Shown here: in pieces, positions 8,771 to 18,600 of the stretch
How positions within the stretch are numbered: the stretch's first letter is position 1
Layout: each line of letters starts with the position of its first letter
From: Nitrospirota bacterium
GTDB lineage: Bacteria; Nitrospirota; Thermodesulfovibrionia; UBA6902; DSMQ01
Direction: 5' to 3'
NCBI GenBank assembly: GCA_016208855.1
Contig: JACQXF010000028.1
Location: 1 to 41,432, forward strand
DNA: 41,432 nucleotides
Program-made: the position numbers and the translations under genes
The notes under the pieces: generated by a model
Told to the model about the DNA's origin: nothing
What the model saw: only the letters and a program-made list of their open reading frames with translations
Databases searched by the model: none

Positions 8771-8797
8771 AAAATTAAATGGAAAGGAGTGAATAAC

Positions 8798-9412
8798 ATG
8801 TCAGAATTAGGAGCATTTATACCGCAAGAGGTTATAGAGGCAAGCTTCAAAAAACCTGGTCCAAAACAGTATACGCTCTGGGTTGACCTTGAACACTGCA
8901 TTGGATGCCAGAGCTGCACAATGGGCTGCAAAGGGGAGAATAATACGCCTGTTGGAGTGGATTATAACCGTGTGATTGAAGTTGAAGAAGGAGAATTTAA
9001 GGACTCCAAAGAGAAGCCTGATATCAGGGTGAACTTTATCCCTATGCCATGCATGCACTGCGGGAAACCAGCATGCCTTGCAGCATGTCCTGTAGGCGCT
9101 ATTGAGAAGCGCAAGGAAGACGGCATTGTTCTTATCAATAAGGATAAATGCATCGGCTGCAGGTACTGCGCATGGGCATGTCCATTTGGGCATCCGGCAT
9201 TTAATGCAGAGGCAAAGGTTATGGAGAAATGCACCTTGTGCGTGCACAGGTTAGAGAAAGGGCTTAAGCCTGCGTGTGTGGAGACATGCACCCCAAAGGT
9301 AAGGTTCTTTGGAGAGATGAGCGAGCTGATAAAAATAATGAGGGAGAAACGCGCACAGAGGGTAATGGTAGGCTCAACAAGTACACAGCCGTCAGTGCTG
9401 TACAGTAAATAA
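8798..9412 (+). CDS. 4Fe-4S ferredoxin-type beta subunit (DMSO reductase family electron-transfer subunit)
   Basis: CIGCQSCTMGC, CMHCGKPACLAACP, CIGCRYCAWACP, CTLC; SD GGAAAGGAG upstream of the ATG at 8798. Confidence 0.92.
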   Translation: MSELGAFIPQEVIEASFKKPGPKQYTLWVDLEHCIGCQSCTMGCKGENNTPVGVDYNRVIEVEEGEFKDSKEKPDIRVNFIPMPCMHCGKPACLAACPVGAIEKRKEDGIVLINKDKCIGCRYCAWACPFGHPAFNAEAKVMEKCTLCVHRLEKGLKPACVETCTPKVRFFGEMSELIKIMREKRAQRVMVGSTSTQPSVLYSK

Positions 9413-9418
9413 AATACT

Positions 9419-9504
9419 GGGTCCCTGAAGCAATATTGTGAGGGCAGAGGGCTGATTGACAGGCGTCTTTCAGTAAATAGATTGTCTTCCTTGTTTGGGG
9501 ACCC
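9419..9504 (+). promoter_or_regulatory. Structured intergenic RNA: long-range stem GGGTCCCTGAAGCAA / TTGTTTGGGGACCC
   Basis: 11 consecutive pairs (2 G-U) plus 3 more after a bulge; closes a ~57-nt internal region and ends 20 nt before the next start codon. Confidence 0.5.
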
Positions 9505-9524
9505 TTTAAAGAGGGCAGGAGAAT

Positions 9525-10727
9525 ATGAGCATTGCTGAGAAGGCAGCAGATAATATCCTTAATAGTCATCAACTAACAATAGAGAATAGGTTGTGCTGCC
9601 GCTTTAGGACTCCGAAGTCTGACTGCAGGGCATGTGTTGATTTGTGCCCGATGGATGCTATTGAACTGTCTGACAAAGGCGCTGAAATAGCAGGAGGCTG
9701 CAATAACTGCGGGGTATGCATATCTGTGTGTCCTAACAGTGTCTTTAGTTTCAAAGAGAGAGACGATAAAAATATATTAAGGGAATTAGAGGCTAAAATT
9801 AACAGCCAGAAGCTCAAGATACTTCGCATCTCTTGCGAGAGAGGAGACAGCTCTGCTGACCTTATAGTGCCGTGCCTTGGCAGGCTGACAGAAAATTTAC
9901 TCTTAGAGCCTGTAAGGCTCGGGGTGGAAAAGATAGAAATACTACAGCCTCCTTCCAAGAAATGCCCAAACAACAAAGTCCTTCCGCATATAAACAGGAT
10001 TATTGAGCGCACAATTCATCTTTACTCTATGTTAGGTTTAAAAATTAAAGGCATCTTTATTTATAGGTTTGATGCTTACATGGAAGGAGATATTGAGCAG
10101 CAACATAAGGCTGAGGACAGCCGGCATCTTTCACGCCGCGGATTTCTTGGGATAATAAAACAGAAAACCCTGAATGCAGCAGCAGCCTCTATCCCTGATG
10201 CTAAGGATAAAAAAGAAGAGATATTCAGGGATATTATTCAGTCAAGGCCTGAGAACTATAAACGAATGCTTCTGCTGAAAGCCGTTAGAGACATAGGCTC
10301 AAATGCAGAGAGCCGTGAAGCAGAGGTTTCATCAAAAGACGCAATGCTTGCAGAGCTTGAGATAAACAATAAATGTACAGGATGCGGGGTTTGCGCAACG
10401 CTTTGTCCAACAGGCGCTATAACTCAGAAAAGCACAGAAAACAGATTTTATCTATACTTTACTCCTGCGTTATGCACCAACTGCGATGTCTGCGTAAAGA
10501 CCTGCATGCCTCAGGCTATAAGCATAAAGGATAAGGTGTCATTGAACATGCTTTCGGAGCAGAGAGAGACAAGTATTTTTGAGGCAGGCAAAAAGACATG
10601 TATTGTCTGCCGGCTTGATTTTATCGGAAGCAATGAGGGCGTATGCCCTTTGTGCATGGAGAGGCATCAAAAACAGATGTCAGCGATGGCTAATTTGTTA
10701 AGCAGTAAAAAAGAGATAGAAACTTAA
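9525..10727 (+). CDS. Polyferredoxin with N- and C-terminal 4Fe-4S pairs and a C-terminal CxxC...CxxC ribbon
   Basis: CRACVDLCP, CNNCGVCISVCP, CTGCGVCATLCP, CTNCDVCVKTCMP, CIVC...CPLC; internal SRRGFLGII motif. Confidence 0.85.
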   Translation: MSIAEKAADNILNSHQLTIENRLCCRFRTPKSDCRACVDLCPMDAIELSDKGAEIAGGCNNCGVCISVCPNSVFSFKERDDKNILRELEAKINSQKLKILRISCERGDSSADLIVPCLGRLTENLLLEPVRLGVEKIEILQPPSKKCPNNKVLPHINRIIERTIHLYSMLGLKIKGIFIYRFDAYMEGDIEQQHKAEDSRHLSRRGFLGIIKQKTLNAAAASIPDAKDKKEEIFRDIIQSRPENYKRMLLLKAVRDIGSNAESREAEVSSKDAMLAELEINNKCTGCGVCATLCPTGAITQKSTENRFYLYFTPALCTNCDVCVKTCMPQAISIKDKVSLNMLSEQRETSIFEAGKKTCIVCRLDFIGSNEGVCPLCMERHQKQMSAMANLLSSKKEIET

Positions 10728-10739
10728 TGGAGAAAAAAT

Positions 10740-11414
10740 ATGAATAACACAGAATTGTCAGCAGAAGAAAGGGGAAGGACTTACAGATTTCTCTCAAGCC
10801 TCTGCCTTAAGCCGCCGTCAGATTATATCCTCTCTATGATACGGGAGGGGAGAATTCTCTCATTAGTTGAAGAGGGAAGCAGGGCTTATGATGAACTGAG
10901 CAGATTTGTTGAAGATGTCCGCCGGATAGAAAATCTTGAAGATGAATTAGCAGCAGAGCACACTGCCCTTTTTGTCCTGCCAGGAGGGGTTTTGCCTCAT
11001 GAGTCGGTATATCTTGATAAGGAGAAGAGATTAGGCGGCAGGGTTACTATCAGCGTGAAACAATTCTATGAAAAGGCAGGAGCAGATATTCTTAATAAGT
11101 GTATTGAGGTGCCTGATCATCTTGGGATAGAGCTTGAATTTATGGCATTTCTATGCGACATAGAGAAAGAATTGAGGAAGAAGGATGATATTGAGGGGCT
11201 TAGGCAATGCATTGAGTTTCAGAAGACGTTTTTATCAGAACACCTTGCACAGTGGGCTTACGCATGCTGTGAAAAGATTATTAAACAGTCAACATACGGT
11301 CTTTATAAGGCTCTTGCATATTTGATAGTGGAGTTTATAGGAGAAGAAGAGGGTTATATTTCTGATCTTTATGCCGGAGTTGCAGAGGAGAGTTATTTTT
11401 CAAAAACTGAGTAA
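10740..11414 (+). CDS. TorD/DmsD-family molybdoenzyme chaperone
   Basis: Position in the operon and ...LAAEHTALFVLPGGVLPHESVYLD..., DHLGIELEFMAFLC motif. Confidence 0.85.
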   Translation: MNNTELSAEERGRTYRFLSSLCLKPPSDYILSMIREGRILSLVEEGSRAYDELSRFVEDVRRIENLEDELAAEHTALFVLPGGVLPHESVYLDKEKRLGGRVTISVKQFYEKAGADILNKCIEVPDHLGIELEFMAFLCDIEKELRKKDDIEGLRQCIEFQKTFLSEHLAQWAYACCEKIIKQSTYGLYKALAYLIVEFIGEEEGYISDLYAGVAEESYFSKTE

Positions 11415-11448
11415 TAAATAGGGTTAATAAATATATTGAGGAGGGGAT

Positions 11449-11958
11449 ATGAATATGAAAAAAAGCTGCCTGATAATAATAGTCTCTGTAGTTATCGCAG
11501 CCTTTGGCATGAATAGCGGGCTTGCAAAGGAAAAGAAGAAACAGACAGAGCAGGTTGAAAATGAGATGTGCCTTACATGTCATTCAAAGGTCTTTGAGGG
11601 GAAGACAAAACGAAAGGGTATTGCCATGCTTCACCAGAGGCATGTTAAATCAAAAAGGACAGAATACGGCGGAAAAAATAAGATGTGTATAACCTGCCAT
11701 GAGGCATGGGTGATGACAGATGATGTTGGATGGACTGACAGCCCCATATACCACCCTGATACTGCAATGAAACCAGGCGGCTTCTGGAAGAAGCATATTC
11801 AGAGGAAGGACATTGCGCCTGTATTCTTATACACAGACCCTGAACATCATAAGAAGCCATATACTTTAAAGCCTCTTATGGATAGCCTTGTGTGCATTGA
11901 TTGCCATGGCCCTGACAGCAAGGTAAAGGTGTTATATGGGACGAAGACAGACTTATAA
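11449..11958 (+). CDS. Periplasmic triheme cytochrome c
   Basis: Signal peptide and three CxxCH motifs: CLTCH, CITCH, CIDCH. Confidence 0.9.
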   Translation: MNMKKSCLIIIVSVVIAAFGMNSGLAKEKKKQTEQVENEMCLTCHSKVFEGKTKRKGIAMLHQRHVKSKRTEYGGKNKMCITCHEAWVMTDDVGWTDSPIYHPDTAMKPGGFWKKHIQRKDIAPVFLYTDPEHHKKPYTLKPLMDSLVCIDCHGPDSKVKVLYGTKTDL

Positions 11959-13642
11959 AGTATTTAATTTTTATCTAATTATTTTTTCCCTTCTTGTGTG
12001 TCCGATTATAGCTGCTGCAGAGGAAAAGGGAAAATGGGTTTCTCAATCTGAATATGAAAATACACAGAGGTATGTTCAGCAGTTGGAAAAACGCGTCTCA
12101 GACCTTGAATCAGTTGTTAATAAACTTCTTGAGGTTCAAGGGGCAAAGATTAAGGTGCAAGAGACAGGGGAGAAAGCAGAGACAAAGGCTCCGGCGGCAA
12201 AAACTGCTGAGGCTGCAGATGAGTGGGCTGAGCCTGTAACTGCTAAAGAGCAGTTAAAAGGCAGGGATGAGGATGCAAGAAGGAGACTCTCAGAGCTTGA
12301 GACATGGAAGAGAAAGATTGATTCAAAGGCGGCAGAAGAGGCAGAGGAAGAGGCTGAAAAGGTAAAGTTTGAATTTTCCGGTAAATACAAGGTCAGGCTG
12401 AATATAAGAAACAACCTTAATCTTGATAACCAAGCACAGCAATGGCAATACGACAACGGCGCTTATCTTGATCAAAGGTTTCAATTGGGGGTAGATGCGA
12501 TATACGGGCCTCTTTCATTCAGGCTTCTGCTTGATAAAGGAAACTTTGTGTTTGACTGGAAGGAAGACTCTCAGGGGACGCTTGACAGATGGTCGGAGTT
12601 TCAGACTGTCAGCGCAGCGCTTGTAAGAGAGCTCTATATGCAGTATACAGGCGATTTTATATTTAAGGCAGGAAGGCAGACCTTCTTTGTCGGCAATGAC
12701 GGTATTGTTCTTGAAGGACCTGTGGACGCCTTGAAGATTACTTATCCGCTTGGCCAGACGCCTATCGGCATAATCTCCGCTAACCTTGCATATATGGCGA
12801 TAGCAGGGGGGTGGAGGGATTATAACAATTTCACTTTTCCGGCAGGCGACAGGACTGCTGTATTTGGAGTAGCCAACAAGCTGGACAGCTGGCTATTGAG
12901 CCTTGACATAAAGCCAAAGAAGAATTTAACGATTGAGCCCTATGCGCTTAAGGTTTATGACAGGGGAAAGACAAGCAGTCCTGATTTAAACCTTGATAAA
13001 GATTTCAATGCAGGCACTGTTTCACGTGACGGGCATTTTGAGCCCCTCTGGACAGGCATTGCAATCTCAGGTAAAGAAGGCAAGGTCTCTTTTAAGTTGT
13101 TGGTGAGAGGTGATTATTTTATTAAAAATGACCTGTCAGCTGGATTAGAGTTTGGCATGGGCTCAGGAAATACTGCTGAGGAGAAAGTTGCAGGGACAGG
13201 GGATGTAAATGATTTTAACGGATTATTCCTATGCAAGGACAGGAGAAAATTCGGGAATATCTTTAGTGAGGACTTAAGGGCGGGATTCTTTTTGTGGGAC
13301 AGCAATCTTGCTAATGTGACATTTATAAGGGCAATTGCAGATTTTGAACCTGTCAAACAATTAAGGACAAACATCTCCCTCGCAAAGTTCTGGACAACAG
13401 AGAGTGTTTTTAAGGGGCGCGGTCCTGTAGGTGACTGGAGCCGCGGGACATCCGCTGCAACTGACAAAACAAGAGACCTTGGGTGGGAAGTGGATTTAAA
13501 CCTTGACTTTCCTCTGTATAAACGCCTGAGGGGTTTTGTAGAGGCAGGATATTTTATCCCCGGAGATGTTTATCAACAAGCTAATGGACAAAGTGCAGGC
13601 CCTGCCTCAGAGATTGTGCTTGGAGCGGAATTTGAATTCTAA
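11936..13642 (+). CDS. Porin-like outer-membrane barrel with N-terminal coiled coil
   Basis: Signal peptide, SEYENTQRYVQQLEKRVSDLESVVNKLL coiled coil, beta-strand-rich body, terminal ...IVLGAEFEF. Confidence 0.75.
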   Translation: MGRRQTYKVFNFYLIIFSLLVCPIIAAAEEKGKWVSQSEYENTQRYVQQLEKRVSDLESVVNKLLEVQGAKIKVQETGEKAETKAPAAKTAEAADEWAEPVTAKEQLKGRDEDARRRLSELETWKRKIDSKAAEEAEEEAEKVKFEFSGKYKVRLNIRNNLNLDNQAQQWQYDNGAYLDQRFQLGVDAIYGPLSFRLLLDKGNFVFDWKEDSQGTLDRWSEFQTVSAALVRELYMQYTGDFIFKAGRQTFFVGNDGIVLEGPVDALKITYPLGQTPIGIISANLAYMAIAGGWRDYNNFTFPAGDRTAVFGVANKLDSWLLSLDIKPKKNLTIEPYALKVYDRGKTSSPDLNLDKDFNAGTVSRDGHFEPLWTGIAISGKEGKVSFKLLVRGDYFIKNDLSAGLEFGMGSGNTAEEKVAGTGDVNDFNGLFLCKDRRKFGNIFSEDLRAGFFLWDSNLANVTFIRAIADFEPVKQLRTNISLAKFWTTESVFKGRGPVGDWSRGTSAATDKTRDLGWEVDLNLDFPLYKRLRGFVEAGYFIPGDVYQQANGQSAGPASEIVLGAEFEF

Positions 13643-13997
13643 ATTCTTACTATATTATGTAATTTTACTTATTTCAGCCACCGTATTATGTGAATACGGT
13701 TTTGCTCTTGACATTATTGTAGTTACAAAGAAAATAGGCGGCTCCGTTGTGGCTTATTTTGAGCCAGATACCCGGGACATAGAACGGCCTGTAGAGTTTA
13801 AGTGGTTATTTGGGGACGGGCTGGAAAGTTCGGAAGTGGTTCCAGCGCCGCACTATTATAATGCCGGAGGTATATATAATGTCTTAATAGGAGTAACCAA
13901 TAAAGCAGGGAAGATGTACACGGCAAGCGTTACAATTGATGTTGCCTCTCCAATAGGAGGGGCGCCGCTATGCTCTATGACGCAGAGCACGGATTAA
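13566..13997 (+). CDS. Short secreted PKD-domain protein (start uncertain; true start probably within the last ~25 nt of the porin gene)
   Basis: FKWLFGDG...HYYNAGGIYNVLIGVTNKAGK PKD motif preceded by a hydrophobic segment. Confidence 0.65.
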   Translation: MFINKLMDKVQALPQRLCLERNLNSKFLLYYVILLISATVLCEYGFALDIIVVTKKIGGSVVAYFEPDTRDIERPVEFKWLFGDGLESSEVVPAPHYYNAGGIYNVLIGVTNKAGKMYTASVTIDVASPIGGAPLCSMTQSTD

Positions 13998-14029
13998 CAA
14001 AAAATAATATTAAGGAGATATTAAAACTA

Positions 14030-14956
14030 ATGAGAGTTATCAGACTTTTTTTAACCACATTTACTTTGTTTTATGTGCTTAGTGCGGCTGTTGCCTTGGC
14101 AGAGGATGCCTCTATTGTTAGGGCAACAGAGGTAAACGGCGTTGTGCTTAAAAACGGCTCTCAGATAAAAGAGGGCGACATTATTCAGCGTGATGACAGG
14201 ATGGAGACAAAGGAGAATTCCTCAGCAGTTTTTACATGGTCAAACGGAAGCATAGTAGAGGTTTATCCTGAAACATCCATTGTCTTAAAAGGCATTATCT
14301 TTGATGGAGAGAAGAAGATAGAGAAGACCATTCTTGCTATGGAAAGAGGAAGGATATTTGCAAAGGCTCAGGTGCCGGAGCATCTATTCAGCCAGTTTAG
14401 CGTAGCAATAGAAAATGTCACAGTTATAACACAGGGGGCAGAATTTGCCCTTAAGTACGATAAGGCAGAGAAGAAATTTACTGTCTGGTCGCTTATTGGC
14501 AGGATGATAATTCCTTTGGGTGTAAATGTTGCCAGGGTAGAAGAGGGTTATCAGATTATTCTTAAGACAGACGGAAGCATTGAGACTCCTCAGCCCATAG
14601 CAGAAAAGACTAAAGAGGCTTTAATGAAGACCTCAAAAAGGCTTGGCGGCAGCCTGCTTATTGAGGAAGAGACTGCGGCAGTCGGAGGGCCGTTAAAGAT
14701 TAAAATCGGCGGTGTAAAGAGCAGGCGCGGAGATGCTCCTTACACAGTCAAATTCAAGGCTGTTGTCAGCGGAGGCAGCGGAAAGATTAAGTATATACGG
14801 TGGAGTTTTGGCGATGGAGAGGGCGCTGAGGGAAAAGAGGCACAGCATACATTTACGCAGGGGGTCTATGTGGTAGTTGTGACCGTTGAAGATGAAAACG
14901 GACAGAAGGCAACATCACAGATTAATATTTCCGCAGAAGAGGCGTGTGCGTGTTAA
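14030..14956 (+). CDS. FecR-domain plus PKD-domain secreted protein
   Basis: NGVVLKNGSQIKEGDIIQRDDRMETKENSSAVFTWSNGS (FecR-like); WSFGDGEG..HTFTQGVYVVVVTVEDENG (PKD). ATG at 14030 starts a signal peptide. Confidence 0.75.
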   Translation: MRVIRLFLTTFTLFYVLSAAVALAEDASIVRATEVNGVVLKNGSQIKEGDIIQRDDRMETKENSSAVFTWSNGSIVEVYPETSIVLKGIIFDGEKKIEKTILAMERGRIFAKAQVPEHLFSQFSVAIENVTVITQGAEFALKYDKAEKKFTVWSLIGRMIIPLGVNVARVEEGYQIILKTDGSIETPQPIAEKTKEALMKTSKRLGGSLLIEEETAAVGGPLKIKIGGVKSRRGDAPYTVKFKAVVSGGSGKIKYIRWSFGDGEGAEGKEAQHTFTQGVYVVVVTVEDENGQKATSQINISAEEACAC

Positions 14957-14982
14957 AAAGATAAGGCAGGCAGGAGGATATT

Positions 14983-15663
14983 ATGAATGAGAGAAGGCTT
15001 TTCTTAAAAAACGGCTTGTTGGCTATGGTTGGGGTTACTGCGTTGTCAAAGACGCCGAAGGCAGAGGCAGTAGCCGGGATAAAGAAGTACGGCATGATTA
15101 TTGACCTCAATAGATGCACAGGATGCCAGTCCTGCGTTGTTGCGTGCAAGGCGCAGAACAAGACAGTTCAGGACAAGTTTAATACAAAAATACTCACATT
15201 GGAGGATGGCAATTATCCTGATTCAAGGATAGTCTTTACGCCTGTGCTTTGCAACCACTGTGATAATCCAGCCTGTGTGCCTGCATGTCCGGCAGAGGCT
15301 ACGTTTAAGCTGCCCAACGGTATTGTGGTCACAGACTGGGACAAATGCCAGGGCATAGGGGAGTGTGTCAAGGCATGTCCCTATGAAGCAAGATTTATTG
15401 ACCAAAGGTACAAAGGAGAGATGGGCGGGAAGGTGGATAAGTGTGATTTTTGTTTAAACAGGCTTGAACAGGGACTCCTTCCAGCTTGTGTTGAGGCATG
15501 TGAGGCAAATGCAAGACTCTTTGGCGACATAAATGCTCCTGATGGAGAGTTCTCTGAGTATCTGAAGAGGACAGACCTTAAGGTCAGAAAACCTGAGAAA
15601 AAGACAAACCCGAATATCAGATATGTGCTGAATCGCCGCAGCAGGAAAGGGGGTTCGTTATGA
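14983..15663 (+). CDS. TtrB-like 4Fe-4S beta subunit with its own N-terminal twin-arginine signal
   Basis: ERRLFLKNGLLAMVG; CTGCQSCVVACK, CNHCDNPACVPACP, CQGIGECVKACP, CDFC. Confidence 0.88.
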   Translation: MNERRLFLKNGLLAMVGVTALSKTPKAEAVAGIKKYGMIIDLNRCTGCQSCVVACKAQNKTVQDKFNTKILTLEDGNYPDSRIVFTPVLCNHCDNPACVPACPAEATFKLPNGIVVTDWDKCQGIGECVKACPYEARFIDQRYKGEMGGKVDKCDFCLNRLEQGLLPACVEACEANARLFGDINAPDGEFSEYLKRTDLKVRKPEKKTNPNIRYVLNRRSRKGGSL

Positions 15664-18600
15664 AAAAGGAAATAACAAATTTGATAGAATCCGGTATCTC
15701 TATAACCCGCCGCTCATTTCTTAAATTCACTGCTGCTGCTGCAGGAGCGCTGGCTTTTGGAGTTGATAAGGCAAAGGCAGCAGTCAAGTGGCTAAGTCCG
15801 AGAAAAGTTCAGAAATCTGCCGCAACTCAGCTTGACAAGGATGTGAAGATTGTTCATTCCGTCTGCCTCGGCTGTAACGCAAGATGCGGTGTGAGGGCAG
15901 TAGTTGAAAGCGGAAAACTCGTAAAGCATTCAGGAAACCCATATCACCCTTACAATAACAGGTTTGAGCCGATTGCTTACAAGACTCCGGTAAAGGAAAC
16001 TCTTACACTGCCATCGCCTGTGTGCGGAAAATCTCAGGACATGCCAAATTATGCATATAACCCTTACCGAATCATAAAGCCCCTTAAAAGGGCTGGCGAA
16101 AGGGGCTCTGCCAAGTTTGAACTCATTGAATGGGAACAGATGATAAGCGAAATAGCCAACGGGGGCAAGCTGTTTGCGCACCTTGGAGAAGACACGGTAT
16201 ATCCGGGAGTAAAGGATTTGAATAAGGACGACCTTATAGACCCCTCGGCGCCTGAATTGGGAACAGTGAGAAACGGGCTTGTATTTATCGGCGGCAGGGA
16301 CCAGAATGCAAGGAAGGAGTTTTCTGACAGATTTGTAAAAGATGCGCTCGGCTCTGTCAACCGCGTCGGCCACACCGATATCTGCGGAATCGGATTCAGG
16401 ATGGGCAATCATGCGTTTACAGAGAAGCAAGAGGTAGAGATAAAGGCAGACCCATTCAGCGCAGAATACATTCTTGTTTTTGGATCAAATATCTATGAAG
16501 CGCTCCAGCCGGGCGTCAATTGCTATGCAGCGACGGTTGCAAAGAGGCATTCTGAGGACAAGGTAAAATTCACCATTGTTGACCCGAGGGCGACCCATGC
16601 CTCCACACATGCTGAAAACTGGATACCCATAAAGCCCGGACAGGACGGCGCATTTGCAATGGGCTTGATAAGATGGATTTTAGAGAACGAAAGATACAAT
16701 AAGGAATTCCTGACAGCGCCGAATCCAAAAGCATCAGACAAAATAGGACATGCCTGCTATATCAATGCAACCCATCTTGTAATAGCGGATGACAAACATA
16801 AAAACAACAGAAAGTTCTTGAGGATGAGCGACCTTAACCCTGCTGCGTCAAAAGAAGAGGCTATTGCCTTTGTCGTGCTTTCAAAGGACAACATGCCAGC
16901 TGCATTTGATAAGGTTGAAGATGCGGTTCTTGATGCAGAGGCAATGGTAAAGGATTCTTCAGGGAAAGAGATAAAGGTAAAGACCGCATTCCGCCTAATG
17001 AAAGAAGGCGTAATGGAGCACAGCATTGAGGAGTATGCTAAGCTCGCGGGTGTAGAGAAGTCACAGATTGAGAAGGTGGCAAAGGAATTTACCTCTTACG
17101 GCACAAGGGCTGCTGTAACACAATATCACGGCGCTGGAAACTACATCAGCGGAACATATGCCTCATATCCTGTGGCGATTCTTAACGCCCTTGTTGGAAG
17201 CGTTGACAGAAAGGGCGGGTACATGAAGGGCGGAGGCGGCGCTGCTGCATGGAATTCGGGTCTTTACGATTTAAAGGATTTTTCCGGGAAGAAAAAACTT
17301 CAGGGTCCGATCATCTCCCGCGAAAAGTTCGCTTATGAAAAGACGACGGAGTTCAAGAAGAACGGTTACCCGTCAAAGAGGCCATGGTTTCCGTTCTCTA
17401 AGGGCGGTTTGTGCGTTGAGACTATGAGCGGCATAGACCAGCAGTATCCTTATCCCTGCAAGATTTTCATCTCTTACTTTTTCAATCCCATTTATTCAAT
17501 ACCCGGAGGCTATCGCTATGTAGAGACCTTAAAAAGCCGTGAAAAGGTTCCGCTGCATGTCTCTATTGACATAGGCATCAATGAAAGCAATATCTACGCC
17601 GACTATATTGTGCCTGATGTCACCTATGCAGAGGGTCACTACGGTTTTCTTACCCCTCATGCGCCGGCATTAAAGTTCACGGGCGTGCGCACGCCGACTA
17701 TAGAGCCTCTTACAGGAAAGACTGCGGATGGAAGGCCTTTCAGCGAAGAGACATTCTTTATTGACATTGCAAAAGCCGCAGGACTACCGGGCTTCGGAGA
17801 CAACGCCATTAAAGGCAAGGACGGGAAAATGTATCCGCTTAATAAGGCTGAAGACTTTTATCTTAGGGCAATAGCCAATGTTGCATCAGGCGCTAAGGTT
17901 CCTGAAGCATCTCAGGAGGAGATAGAGTTTGTTGAAAAGTACCCTGCTGCAAGGCATAAGGATATGCTTTCTGAAAGCGAATGGAAGCAGGTCAGTTATG
18001 TGCTTGCCCGGGGAGGCGTATTTGACAAGAGATACGAGGATGTCTTTGACGGAGAAAAGCACAAATTCGGACTCAAGCGCGTTGTCCTCTATAATGAAGA
18101 GCTTGCAACAACAAAGAACTCTATCTCAGGCGAGTATTTCTCTGGCACCCTGAAATACATAACTCCAACTACGCCTAAAGGCAGGGTAATTGATGAAACA
18201 GACAGGGATTATCCCTTCTATCTTATCTCATACAAGATGAATGTCCATGCCCAGTCAAGGACAGTATGGCATAACTGGTCAATGGAGGTATTCCCCACAA
18301 ACTTTGTGGAAGTTAACGAAAAGGACGCAAAGGAGACGGGACTGAAAACAGGCGATAAGGTGCGCCTTGTTTCAAAGAGCAGCCCCAATGGAATTACAGG
18401 AAAGGTGAAGGTCACAAAATTAGTCAGGCAGGGCGTTCTTGGATTATCGCACCATTACGGGCATACGCAGCTTGGAGCTGTCAGCGTTCCTGTTAAGAAT
18501 GCGAAAACAGTTTTTTTAGGCGGTAAAAAGGTTGTTGATAAAAAAGGAAGGCTCATCCCGAATCCAAGATACGGCACAGGGGCAAGCATGAATTATGTTG

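Noticed and set aside
8807-9247. 146-aa minus-strand ORF antisense to the FeS beta subunit
   Set aside because: Cys/His-rich translation is the shadow of the ferredoxin motifs on the plus strand; no SD or recognizable domain.
9419-9504. T-box riboswitch
   Set aside because: GGGTCCC/GGGGACCC loosely suggests it, but no specifier loop, AG bulge or TGGNACCGCG antiterminator sequence is present.
11449-13642. Full Mtr/PCC-type porin-decaheme electron conduit
   Set aside because: The cytochrome has only three CxxCH motifs; no decaheme or MtrB family motif is recognizable.
15930-16430. 166-aa minus-strand ORF in the second catalytic subunit
   Set aside because: Antisense shadow of a clearly conserved coding region.
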